DNA of 64,000 bases, taken from a virus. How positions within the stretch are numbered: the first letter of the stretch is position 1; each line of letters begins with the position of its first letter. The DNA is taken from positions 32,286-96,285 of the IMG/VR virus record IMGVR_UViG_3300033145_001746; one strand, written 5' to 3'. A model generated the notes under the pieces. The model did no database searches. It had not been told where the DNA came from and saw only the letters and a list, made by a program, of their open reading frames with translations. The position numbers and the translations under genes are program-made. Positions 45,386 through 53,812 of this stretch are shown piece after piece.

Positions 45386-47587
45386 TTACTGTCTTAGTAT
45401 ACTTCCAGCGGGGCCTTTTTGAATAGTTATAATGTTTTCAAACTTTTCTTTCATTGGTTCGCTATGGGTAATAACCAGAATTTTTAAGTCTTTTGATAGT
45501 ACGTGTATGATATCTGATAAGGTTTCAATGCCCTGTTTATCCAGAGCCTGATCTACCTCATCAAGCAGTAAAAACTTCACATTACTGCCTACTCGTCGCA
45601 TTAAAAGCTGACTTAGGGCTAGTCTAAGTGCTATAGAGATCCTTACCTGCTCTCCGCCGCTTAGATCTTCAAAGTCAAGAATCGCACTACCAATTGAGAT
45701 GGTAATATCAAAATTCTCTTTCCATGCCCCAGAAGCAGTTTGTTTTTGAGTTATAAAGTCAATAGTCATTGGATCGCTACAAATCTTCTTCAAAACAGAA
45801 TTAGTGTATTTCTTTAAGTCTTCTGTAACGTTTTCCATAATGATTGCTTGAATACCATCTTTTCCAAAAGCTTTTGTCAAATTGGAATATATGTCAGCAC
45901 TGGTCACAATCTTATCTCTCTGGTCTATAATAACTTGTCTCTCAGAAATTCTCCTTTCAAGTTCTTCTGAGTATCCTTCTAGGTGTCCTAGCTGTACGCT
46001 AAACTCTACCATTTCTTTTCGTATGCTATCAACTCTCAAAATGGTATTATTTCTATCAACAATAGCTTCTTCCAGTTCCTGTTCTACCTTACCACTCTTG
46101 CTGTGTAAATCTATAAGAGACATTGCCCGTTCTTTTTCTTTCTTGAGTTGCCCCCACTTCTCAACAAGCTCTATAATCTCTCTTTGTATAACTTCATTTC
46201 TTCTAATAGAATCTGTCTTAACAGACGCCCTTTTAGATATTATAAGTCTCTTTCTTTCTACTTCTACCATAGACTTGTAAGAACGATCAATCATAGATCG
46301 TTCTTCTTCAATTAGTATATCCAATTCAACTATAAGTGCCTGCTCTTTTTCTATCCTCTTTAGAATGAAGTTTTCTTTACTTTTTCTTCTAGCCATTACA
46401 CTTTTGGGATTACTAACTTCCAACAAACAAGTAGGGCACTCTTTCCCTGGTTCTAAGAATCTAAGATTCTTTAAATCAAGTTTCAACTGGAATAGGTTCT
46501 GATTGTGGCTTAGTCTTTTATCCCTGTTAGCGTCAAGAAGGGCTTGGCCGCACCTAGAGTCGAGAACGGATTCTTTAGATAATTCAATAAACATCTTAAC
46601 GGCTTCATCTCTTTGTTTGGAGGACACTAGCATAACATCTTTTAGCAGAAGCAAAATTTGCTTTTCAAGCTCTGCGCAATCCTGATCAGCATTAGCTATA
46701 TGTGCATTGTTAAGCTTTACCTCTCTTCGGAGATCATCCTTGCGAGCCTTTATTTCTTTAGCTTTAGTAGATATCCTTGTACGCTCTTCCTTAACCTTTT
46801 TAACACTCATACTATTACTTGAGGCCATAGAAACTTCTAGTTTAGAAACGATTTCCTTCTTTTTCCTTAAAGTATTTTCTACTATAGCAATATTACCTCT
46901 CAGCTTTGAGATCGATTCTTTCGCTTCTTTTATCTTCCCGTCGTTTTCAGCTTTCTTGACGTCTATGTTGCCAATAAATTTAATTCTTTCTTCTAAAACA
47001 TCTGTTTGAGAAGTTAAATTCTTCTCTGTGTCCTTGGCCGCTTTTTGAAAATCGTCCCATATCCCTATTTGTAGAACTTCTTTAAGTATCTCTTTTCTTT
47101 TAGCTGTGCTTGCCGCAGCAAATCCAGAGATATCGTTTTGTCTGAAGTAGTTGGAATTGACAAATGTATCATCATTCATGTTAATAATTTCAACAATTTT
47201 ACGATTTGTCATTGTGGCGGTGTCGCATGTTAAACCGTCTGATTCCCACTTATCCTTGAATTTTTTATAGAAAATAACATCCGTGACTCCCGACTTTTTG
47301 TTAGTTCGTCTCTGAATCTTATATGTGTCATTATTTGACTTAAATTCAAATATAACTTTACAGGAGGCTTTTCCTCTTTTAACAACCTTATTCTTATTTG
47401 TAAAGCGGCTTTTGCCATAAAGAGCCCACCTCATAGCATCAAAAATCGCGCTCTTTCCCACACCGTTAGAGATATCTGGATTTCCACTGTGTGCGCCAAC
47501 TAAAAGTGCCACGTTAAACTGTGTAAAGTCTAACACCGAACATACATGAGATATAAAGTCTTCCATTGATAATTTAAGCGGAATCAT
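45386..47587 (-). CDS. sbcC: SbcC/Rad50-type recombination nuclease ATPase (gp46-like)
   Basis: This SMC-like ATPase has Walker A GAHSGNPDISNGVGKSAIFD near the N-terminus, long coiled-coil arms, a zinc hook CPTC in the middle (GKECPTCLLEV), the ABC signature LSGGEQVRISIAL, and Walker B FLLLDEVDQALD. At 733 residues it is shorter than E. coli SbcC (1048) and longer than T4 gp46 (560). With SbcD it processes DNA ends for recombination. It overlaps sbcD by 4 nt. Confidence 0.93.
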   Translation of the reverse strand: MIPLKLSMEDFISHVCSVLDFTQFNVALLVGAHSGNPDISNGVGKSAIFDAMRWALYGKSRFTNKNKVVKRGKASCKVIFEFKSNNDTYKIQRRTNKKSGVTDVIFYKKFKDKWESDGLTCDTATMTNRKIVEIINMNDDTFVNSNYFRQNDISGFAAASTAKRKEILKEVLQIGIWDDFQKAAKDTEKNLTSQTDVLEERIKFIGNIDVKKAENDGKIKEAKESISKLRGNIAIVENTLRKKKEIVSKLEVSMASSNSMSVKKVKEERTRISTKAKEIKARKDDLRREVKLNNAHIANADQDCAELEKQILLLLKDVMLVSSKQRDEAVKMFIELSKESVLDSRCGQALLDANRDKRLSHNQNLFQLKLDLKNLRFLEPGKECPTCLLEVSNPKSVMARRKSKENFILKRIEKEQALIVELDILIEEERSMIDRSYKSMVEVERKRLIISKRASVKTDSIRRNEVIQREIIELVEKWGQLKKEKERAMSLIDLHSKSGKVEQELEEAIVDRNNTILRVDSIRKEMVEFSVQLGHLEGYSEELERRISERQVIIDQRDKIVTSADIYSNLTKAFGKDGIQAIIMENVTEDLKKYTNSVLKKICSDPMTIDFITQKQTASGAWKENFDITISIGSAILDFEDLSGGEQVRISIALRLALSQLLMRRVGSNVKFLLLDEVDQALDKQGIETLSDIIHVLSKDLKILVITHSEPMKEKFENIITIQKGPAGSILRQ

Positions 47588-48783
47588 CTCTTTCTCTCCT
47601 TGATTATCTTACTTCCAATGGCCTTCATCTTTTCTCTCATATTAGGATCTTCAACTAAATCCAAATAGTCCAAAAATGACCCTAGAGGATCCTTGCGTTC
47701 CGTTATGCTGGATTTACGCAACTGCCTTTTTGTAATTACTTGTGTATGAATATTTATACAGTTATGAACTTTCAACTCATCTTGTGTAAATGTCTCTATC
47801 ATATTTTTATCTAAGTCATAAAGAGACTTTTCATTTATAAATATATGAATTCTTATTATAGACCCAACCATCTCGTTTTTCTTTGAAAACTCTTTTAAAT
47901 ACTTAATACAGTTTTTAGTTACTTTGACACCACTTTTAAGAGATGATTGATCAATAGTAATGTCATGGATAGGTCGAACTGGTAATTTTTCAAAACAAAA
48001 CGATATGTCATCTTTTTCTGTATTAATCACAAGGAAATATTTTTCGTGTTTCGCATCACCAAAATTTTTCTTCTCCATAGACCCTATATAGGTAATGAGC
48101 GGACTCTTTTTAATGATTTGGTGTGGATGTATGTGTCCCATTATCGCGCCATCTAACTTCTTAAACATGCTTGGGGGAAGAACGACTTCTCCTCCATGTC
48201 CTTCTAGAACGTTATTCCCCAACACAGTTCCCTGAAACATGAAGTGCCCCACCAATATCTTTGGGCCTTGTGCGATGCTACTGACTTCATATTGTAACCT
48301 ATCTTTAAGTTTGCTTACAGCTTCATCATTTGTTTTACAGTCCAACATTCTTCTTGTCCTAAAAGGAAAAAATATCACATTAATGACGTCTGGACTTCCA
48401 TCGCTACATATTACACTACCTATATCAGTATAAATATGTACCTTTGGTAATTTAAGTTTTCTAAGCACATCAATAGTTGTAGCTCTTTGTGCCTGTATAA
48501 GATCGTGGTTACCAATAACAATATGTGTATGTATCCCAGTTTCCGACAATCTATGTATCTTTTCAGAAAACAGGCTAAGTTCAGAGGCTGATGGCCTACG
48601 ATACTCGAAAATATCACCAGTGAGGATGAAGTGCCGCACACCTGCACTTATCATGTAATCTACAACATAATCAAATGTGTTGGAGAAATCAATAAGTCGG
48701 GTGTTAAGCTGTTTTTGAGTATCGATTTTACCTAATGAGTAGCCTCCTCCAAAATGTGTATCACCAAGTATAACTATCTTCAC
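47584..48783 (-). CDS. sbcD: SbcD/Mre11-type nuclease (gp47-like)
   Basis: The metallophosphoesterase motifs are in order: ILGDTHFGGG, ILTGDIFEYRRP, IVIGNHDLI, VGHFMFQG, and MGHIHPHQ. The length is 399 residues, near E. coli SbcD (400). It forms the nuclease of the SbcC/SbcD (Mre11-Rad50) complex. The start overlaps the preceding zinc-ribbon homing endonuclease gene by 4 nt. Confidence 0.93.
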   Translation of the reverse strand: MKIVILGDTHFGGGYSLGKIDTQKQLNTRLIDFSNTFDYVVDYMISAGVRHFILTGDIFEYRRPSASELSLFSEKIHRLSETGIHTHIVIGNHDLIQAQRATTIDVLRKLKLPKVHIYTDIGSVICSDGSPDVINVIFFPFRTRRMLDCKTNDEAVSKLKDRLQYEVSSIAQGPKILVGHFMFQGTVLGNNVLEGHGGEVVLPPSMFKKLDGAIMGHIHPHQIIKKSPLITYIGSMEKKNFGDAKHEKYFLVINTEKDDISFCFEKLPVRPIHDITIDQSSLKSGVKVTKNCIKYLKEFSKKNEMVGSIIRIHIFINEKSLYDLDKNMIETFTQDELKVHNCINIHTQVITKRQLRKSSITERKDPLGSFLDYLDLVEDPNMREKMKAIGSKIIKERKR

Positions 48784-49913
48784 ATTGTCTCCTTAAACGT
48801 TTTCCAGTCCATTTCCCACATAAATATAACTTTATAACCGAACTTATCTAATGTTTGGAGTTTTTCTAACGTATTTAAATATAATTTGCCAAATGTGGTT
48901 TTAGTAATCGGATTAATATCATTAGTGTTATATACTTTTGGATTACCGTGCCAAAAATCTCCTAAAAATTCATAAACTATATTATTGTCTTTATCTAAAC
49001 CGTCAACTCGATATGTTTTCTTGCCACACTTTATTGGCTGTTCTCTTAGCGAAATACCTAAACCATCAAGCCATAAAGATCCAGATTTTGATATAGTTTT
49101 TGAACAATGTGGGCAACCATTGCCTCTTACTCTGCTAACAATTGAAGCTTGCCATTCATGATTGTTTTTACAAATCCACCATACTTTTTTATTGGATCCA
49201 GATGTAAACTCATTATATTTGGTAATATTTCTATAATTCCACTCTTTTAATAACTCGGGATGAGTTGTTTCTAAGCAATTGTCTTTACAAACCTTTTGAT
49301 TGGAACAATACGGGCAACCCCTATTTTTTGTTGCCCTGTTGCTTAAATTTGCTTTCCATTCATGTCCGTTTTTACAAATCCACCATATCTTTTTTCTTGA
49401 TCCAAAACTAATTTCTTTCGATGTTATTTTATTTTTTAGTGGGTGCCATTCTTTTGATAACTTTGGATGCGTATTATATAAACAATTCTCTTTAGTTAGA
49501 AAACGACCTGAACAATATGGACATCCTGCCTTTAATTTTTGATTGGTTCTACTATAAATATGTGCTTCCCACTCATGGCCCTTATCACAAAACCACCACA
49601 CTTTTTTATCAGCTCCAAAACTTACTTCATCGGGCCTTATAATATTTTTTCTATAATTCCACTCTTTTAATAACTCGGGATGAGTTGTTTCTAAACAGTT
49701 GTCTTTACAAACCTTTTGATTGGAACAATACGGACATCCTCTTCCTTTTGATAATCTACTATTTCCAGATGCCTCCCACTCATGCCCTTTTTCGCAAATC
49801 CACCATATTTTTTTACTAGTCCCAGCTGCTATTTCGCTCGGCTTCACCACATTCTTTTTATAATTCCATTCCTCCATTAAATTTGGAAAAGATGTTATAA
49901 CTTTTTTTACCAT
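48780..49913 (-). CDS. Free-standing homing endonuclease: zinc-ribbon repeats plus Vsr-like nuclease
   Basis: About four treble-clef units (DUF4379 type, KKxWWxCxxxHEWxA....CPYC) precede a C-terminal Vsr-like nuclease (KKTYRVDGLDKDNNIVYEFL, then WHGNP). It is 377 residues. Units one and three share a stretch of 28 or so identical residues around CSNQKVCKDNCLETTHPE, so the gene grew by internal duplication. It lies between the primase zinc-domain gene and sbcD, starting just after the upstream stop. Confidence 0.85.
   Translation of the reverse strand: MVKKVITSFPNLMEEWNYKKNVVKPSEIAAGTSKKIWWICEKGHEWEASGNSRLSKGRGCPYCSNQKVCKDNCLETTHPELLKEWNYRKNIIRPDEVSFGADKKVWWFCDKGHEWEAHIYSRTNQKLKAGCPYCSGRFLTKENCLYNTHPKLSKEWHPLKNKITSKEISFGSRKKIWWICKNGHEWKANLSNRATKNRGCPYCSNQKVCKDNCLETTHPELLKEWNYRNITKYNEFTSGSNKKVWWICKNNHEWQASIVSRVRGNGCPHCSKTISKSGSLWLDGLGISLREQPIKCGKKTYRVDGLDKDNNIVYEFLGDFWHGNPKVYNTNDINPITKTTFGKLYLNTLEKLQTLDKFGYKVIFMWEMDWKTFKETM
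49230..49730 (-). repeat. Near-identical internal repeat of about 80 bp, spaced 420 nt
   Basis: The DNA at about 49230-49310 and 49650-49730 is nearly identical and lies exactly 140 codons apart inside the 48780 homing endonuclease gene. Identity at DNA level, including third positions, points to recent duplication or gene conversion. Confidence 0.8.
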
Positions 49914-49914
49914 A

Positions 49915-50553
49915 TTACGTTTTAATTTTACCTCGATTATTAATGCTTTTCATAACCTTTTCAGATAAATCTTTCGCATATTCCCAATCTTCGTGTCCTA
50001 CATTAGAAAGGAATTCATCTACTTTGGCACCAACTTTTTCAATCCATTTAAGTTCTTTTTTGAAATTTTTAGAGCCAGCAAACCTTGTAATATGGTTTCT
50101 CATAACTGCGCTAATATCAAATAAGTATGGTTCTATTGTTTTAGATAGGTCAAAAGATGGTATAAATTCTTCAAGGGCATCTAACTGGAGTTCATCCCAT
50201 TTTCCATCTTTGTCGATTAAACCTATCTCTTTGCCCAGTTTTTGTAGAGCCACTAACGGTGGCGTGCCGTCTATTAAGCTAACAAAATCTATGACGGTTC
50301 CACTGGTATTACACGCAAAACAAAAAAATGAATTCGTGCGGTCTGAAATGAACAATGAGGGAGTTCTTTCCTTGCCATCTGTTCCCTTACCTCTATGAAA
50401 AGGACAATGACTTCTATGAGTAAATTCTTGACCCGTTATTTTGGGTTCCAGGCGAAGGCCATACTTTCTCATTAACTCTACAATGGGCATTTTAGAAATG
50501 ATGGCATTTCTAAATCTCCAAGCCCTATTTGGATCTTCTCCTAAAAAGCCCAT
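49915..50553 (-). CDS. DnaG-type primase zinc-binding domain as a separate protein
   Basis: A CHC2 zinc finger of DnaG type is clear: SHCPFHRG with C50 and H53, then FFCFACNTSGTVIDFVSLID with C78 and C81. LKFGLRLEPK-like sequence (MRKYGLRLEPKITG) precedes it and a helical 100-residue extension follows. No RNA polymerase core or TOPRIM is present. I chose ATG 50553 with GGAG 6 nt upstream over a GTG at 50568. The catalytic core is encoded at 21943-22713. The start lies inside the end of the FtsK-like gene. Confidence 0.85.
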   Translation of the reverse strand: MGFLGEDPNRAWRFRNAIISKMPIVELMRKYGLRLEPKITGQEFTHRSHCPFHRGKGTDGKERTPSLFISDRTNSFFCFACNTSGTVIDFVSLIDGTPPLVALQKLGKEIGLIDKDGKWDELQLDALEEFIPSFDLSKTIEPYLFDISAVMRNHITRFAGSKNFKKELKWIEKVGAKVDEFLSNVGHEDWEYAKDLSEKVMKSINNRGKIKT

Positions 50554-51605
50554 ATCTTTCTCCACCACGGCCTTTTTGCCGTTACATTTGCTAAAACTTC
50601 TTGTTCAGATATAAAGGAGCCTTTAAATCTTTTGAAGTTATATTCTGCACAATTTATTATAGCATCACCTTTGCCTGCCAACCTCTCGGCACCACCTCTG
50701 TCTAGGAGCACCCTACTATCCGTGGCAGAACTAACTTGGCAACTTAATCTTGCAGGAAAGTTAGCCTTAATTAAGCCAGTTACTACGTCTACTGATGGTC
50801 TCTGTGTTGCTACCACCAGGTGTATCCCGCAGGCTCTAGATTTTTGTGCCAACCTACATACAAGATCTTGAGTTCCTTTCTTAGATGCCATCATAAGATC
50901 GGCCAACTCATCAATAACTATAACTATGTAAGGCATCGTATCCTTATAAGTTGTAATGTCTCTACATCCGGCTTTTTCTAACTTGGAGAACCTTCTCTCC
51001 ATTTCGTCTATCAAGTTCCTTAACAGTTCTGTTGCATCATTCACAGTACGAGCTACTTTCCCATATAGCTGGGGAAGTTTATTGTAATATGAAAATTCCA
51101 CACGCTTCGGATCTATAAGCGCAAAATTAATATAGTGTTTATTTAACAATAGACTATTTATTATGACCTGCAACATAATGGATTTGCCAGAGCCTGTGGC
51201 TCCACCAACTAACAAATGTGGCATCTTCGCAAGATCCACTATAAGCGGTGATCCATCTCTACATTTCCCCAAGGCTAAAGGCAACTTTGCATCGGAATCT
51301 AGAAATTCTTTATTATCAAGCATATCATTGAAAAAAATAGTTTTTGGTTCGGAGACCATGATTTCCATCCTAATTATGCCCTTTTTTGTTATGGGATAAA
51401 TTAGGGGCTCGGAAAGAGCTTTCAATGAAAGTGCGATTTCTTTTCTTCGATTATCAATTTTCCTAAAAGTGCCGCCTGGCTTCAAAATTATGTCAAATGT
51501 TAAAAAAGTGTTATCTAATTCAGATTTACATTGTACAATTTCAGCTTTGATCTTGTGCTGTGTAAACAGTGTGTTAAGAGATTTAATTGCTTCATCCCTT
51601 TCCAT
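50541..51605 (-). CDS. FtsK/SpoIIIE-type DNA translocase (soluble)
   Basis: The motor domain is clear: GGATGSGKSIML (Walker A about residues 134-142), FALIDPKRVEFSYY, IVIVIDELADLMM (Walker B), and IHLVVATQRPSVDVVTGLIK then FPARLSCQVSS. It has an N-terminal alpha-like part of about 110 residues but no membrane spans and no gamma (KOPS-binding) domain. It would move along dsDNA. A role in genome segregation, packaging or resolving concatemers can only be guessed. Its gene end overlaps the primase zinc-domain gene. Confidence 0.88.
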   Translation of the reverse strand: MERDEAIKSLNTLFTQHKIKAEIVQCKSELDNTFLTFDIILKPGGTFRKIDNRRKEIALSLKALSEPLIYPITKKGIIRMEIMVSEPKTIFFNDMLDNKEFLDSDAKLPLALGKCRDGSPLIVDLAKMPHLLVGGATGSGKSIMLQVIINSLLLNKHYINFALIDPKRVEFSYYNKLPQLYGKVARTVNDATELLRNLIDEMERRFSKLEKAGCRDITTYKDTMPYIVIVIDELADLMMASKKGTQDLVCRLAQKSRACGIHLVVATQRPSVDVVTGLIKANFPARLSCQVSSATDSRVLLDRGGAERLAGKGDAIINCAEYNFKRFKGSFISEQEVLANVTAKRPWWRKIWAF

Positions 51606-51614
51606 CTATCTCCT

Positions 51615-51785
51615 TTATTTAAGTTCTCTACGTATCCTTTCACATAATTCTTTTAATAGTCCGTAGGTTTGCGTTGCTTGCTTATCTTGTGTGCCATGAA
51701 GCTTACGATAACAGAATTGATATGTCGCCTCTTCGCTATCCAGCTCAACCAATATCTTAGCAATCACCGCGTCATACTTTACCAT
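51615..51785 (-). CDS. Small hypothetical protein (56 aa)
   Basis: The frame runs from ATG 51785 (immediately after the upstream TAA) to TAA. The peptide is helical and charged (MVKYDAVIAKILVELDSEEA ... CERIRRELK). No family was recognised. It fills the space between the FtsK-like gene and the coiled-coil gene, with 9 nt to the next start, so it is very likely translated. Confidence 0.6.
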   Translation of the reverse strand: MVKYDAVIAKILVELDSEEATYQFCYRKLHGTQDKQATQTYGLLKELCERIRRELK

Positions 51786-52373
51786 TTAATCCTCCACAGA
51801 TATCTTAATTCCCAACTTTTTGGCCTCTTCTAAAAGATATTGTTTATGTAGCTCTACTTGATCATCAACATCTTTCTCTTCGACTACTGGACTTTCACCT
51901 TCTAATACAGCCACTCTATCGGATAATTTCTTCACTTCATATGCTAGTTCGTTTCCAGCGTTTCTTAACAGAAGGCTCAGCCGCGCAGCAAACACGCTTA
52001 AACTTAAAACACCCTCGTTTTGTCCAGCGTTAATTCTATCGACAGTTATAGCAGCACGAATAAGTTCATCTATAACTCTGTTTTCATGTTCTTTTTCCTT
52101 GCTAGAACTGTTGGATGATAGGGTCTTGATGCGAAGCAACTTACTGAATTCTTTCATAGTTCCAACTAATTCCTGCTTAGCGTTGTTTAGTTGTGATATA
52201 AACTTAATAGCGTCTTCTGTAGGAGGTTCTCTCTGTTCAGCAGAAACATCTGGTTGTACGTCACTTATTCTTCGTGGCCTTTCTGGTTTTGGTTTTTCTG
52301 GTCTTGGAGCCTTTGATTTTAGTTTTACACCCCTTGCTGGCCTTATCTGATCCAGCTCTTTTTTGTCTGCCAT
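51786..52373 (-). CDS. Hypothetical coiled-coil protein (195 aa)
   Basis: I use ATG 52373, which has GGAGG 9 nt upstream; a longer frame from 52430 lacks such a site. The N-terminus is basic and Pro-rich (KLKSKAPRPEKPKPERPRR), followed by long helices with heptad spacing and an acidic C-terminal region. No family was recognised. The first 113 nt overlap the end of the upstream gene in another frame. Confidence 0.5.
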   Translation of the reverse strand: MADKKELDQIRPARGVKLKSKAPRPEKPKPERPRRISDVQPDVSAEQREPPTEDAIKFISQLNNAKQELVGTMKEFSKLLRIKTLSSNSSSKEKEHENRVIDELIRAAITVDRINAGQNEGVLSLSVFAARLSLLLRNAGNELAYEVKKLSDRVAVLEGESPVVEEKDVDDQVELHKQYLLEEAKKLGIKISVED

Positions 52374-52926
52374 GTTTAATAACCTCCATAAGGATTGGAA
52401 TATGTTTATCCATTTTACTACATTTATCACAGGGAGAAAAGTTATATTCGTTGCTAAACAATCTAAAAATACATGATATGTTGTTTACATATTGATGTGT
52501 ACTGGTACAAAAGAAGTATTGAGGTTCCACAAGCTCGCTAATCTTTTCAGCGTGCTCAAACAATAATTTCTCACCAATCTTGTCCCTTATACTCTTCTCA
52601 ACATCCTTCTCTTTTCTAAGTTTTTTGCGCTCTTCTCTGGCCGCGCGTTTCAAAGAAACGTCTTCCTTCTTTCTTTCTCTTTCTTTCTTTTTGGTAAGCT
52701 TTTCTCTTTCTAGTGCGTTCTTTTGACGCGTAGCCCATTTTAGCCATTTGGTGTCTGTTCTCGCCAACTTTCGCATTTTCTTTAGCGCAGATAATGATGG
52801 AAACTTAGGAAGACGCTCCTCTATTAAAGCGAGCCTATCCTTATAGTTGTCCGCATCTTTCCAACACTCGTACAATACGTTAAGCTGGACTTTAGTAAAT
52901 TTTCTCGTTTTATTTTTTTTCGCCAT
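52261..52926 (-). CDS. Basic hypothetical protein with a Cys/His site (221 aa)
   Basis: The N-terminal 120 residues are very basic and helical (KLTKKKERERKKEDVSLKRA). The middle holds a possible metal site (FFCTSTHQYVNNISC, then CDKCSKMDKH). The last 35 residues (KTKIKGSKTRKTKTRKATK) are read from DNA that also encodes the start of the next gene in another frame. The basic composition suggests DNA or RNA binding. Confidence 0.5.
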   Translation of the reverse strand: MAKKNKTRKFTKVQLNVLYECWKDADNYKDRLALIEERLPKFPSLSALKKMRKLARTDTKWLKWATRQKNALEREKLTKKKERERKKEDVSLKRAAREERKKLRKEKDVEKSIRDKIGEKLLFEHAEKISELVEPQYFFCTSTHQYVNNISCIFRLFSNEYNFSPCDKCSKMDKHIPILMEVIKHGRQKRAGSDKASKGCKTKIKGSKTRKTKTRKATKNK

Positions 52927-53003
52927 GCTTTCTTCAATTTACGCTATGCTGCAAAATCGACATTTCGTCGATCGGCAGTTGAAATTATTGATTTTTTGCG
53001 ATT

Positions 53004-53447
53004 TTAAAGGTTTTCTTCGGAAAGTTTTTTATTGATTGAGATTTCGAGATCTTGTAAACTTTGGTTAGAATGCTCAGAATTAGGGTCATTGAGAATAGCC
53101 CAACTTATTATGTGTAATAGCTCGTGTACAAAAGCACTTCTAAAAATTCTACCTCTCCATGCTACTTTACATAGAGTTGTACTTATAGTGATTCCACTAT
53201 AAATTTGGTCGTTATGTACAACAACCGTATTTAGTTCTCCTGTACTAGGACGTGGAGCAATATTATTCCACCACTCGATAGTTACTACTTTAACTGTATC
53301 ACGAACCTTATTTTCGTCAAACTGTTTTTTACATTCATCTACAAAAATCTTTAGGGCATTAGAGTGGTCGTCATCAGATGGTAGACCAGGAATTTTACGC
53401 CTATCGATTTTAAGACCTTGAGATGTTTTAGGTTTTCGAAAACACAT
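53004..53447 (-). CDS. Putative HExxH metalloprotein (147 aa)
   Basis: An HELLH motif lies in FRSAFVHELLHIISWAIL, the zinc-binding signature of metallopeptidases. A downstream Glu/His-bearing segment (NDPNSEHSNQSLQDLE) could supply a third ligand. No signal peptide is visible, so it would act in the cytoplasm or virion unless exported otherwise. The gene overlaps the lipoprotein gene by 1 nt, which hints at a shared purpose. Family assignment remains open. Confidence 0.6.
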   Translation of the reverse strand: MCFRKPKTSQGLKIDRRKIPGLPSDDDHSNALKIFVDECKKQFDENKVRDTVKVVTIEWWNNIAPRPSTGELNTVVVHNDQIYSGITISTTLCKVAWRGRIFRSAFVHELLHIISWAILNDPNSEHSNQSLQDLEISINKKLSEENL

Positions 53448-53812
53448 TATCTATATGACCTTATAGTACAGCGAATACGCTCTTTAAATGGCGCTCTAGA
53501 AAAACCCTTTACTGTAAAAACGGCATCGTTTCTGGCTTTTACAAATTGAACCTTTGTACCAAACAGTACTCCGTCATCGATAAATATACACTTAACTTTC
53601 ACATCAACATCTCTATATTTTTTATTAATAACTCTTAAGGTTATTGCTCTTAAACTCGGAACGGCATTATTTGGTGTGCTGTTCATCCATAAATAAGAGG
53701 GGTCTAAATAGATATCATCTTTAACTGTACTGTGGTCAAACGCTGGTCCGTGAGCACAAGCCACAAAGGCAAACATAATAAGTGCGCAAAGACTGATTAA
53801 TAATTTTTTCAT
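53447..53812 (-). CDS. Phage-encoded lipoprotein
   Basis: The N-terminus MKKLLISLCALIMFAFVAC is a typical lipoprotein signal with a lipobox-like FVAC, so Cys19 would be lipidated after cleavage. The mature part (about 102 residues) looks beta-rich, with two later Cys (VKCIF, RCTIR) that could form a disulfide. Phage lipoproteins often block adsorption of related phages (for example T5 Llp) or act at the envelope. That role is inference. Neighbours are the HExxH protein and the cysteine desulfurase. Confidence 0.75.
   Translation of the reverse strand: MKKLLISLCALIMFAFVACAHGPAFDHSTVKDDIYLDPSYLWMNSTPNNAVPSLRAITLRVINKKYRDVDVKVKCIFIDDGVLFGTKVQFVKARNDAVFTVKGFSRAPFKERIRCTIRSYR

Noticed and set aside
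49230-49730. Direct repeats as a mobile element end or CRISPR
   Set aside because: The copies are in frame, 140 codons apart, and encode equivalent zinc-ribbon units of one protein.
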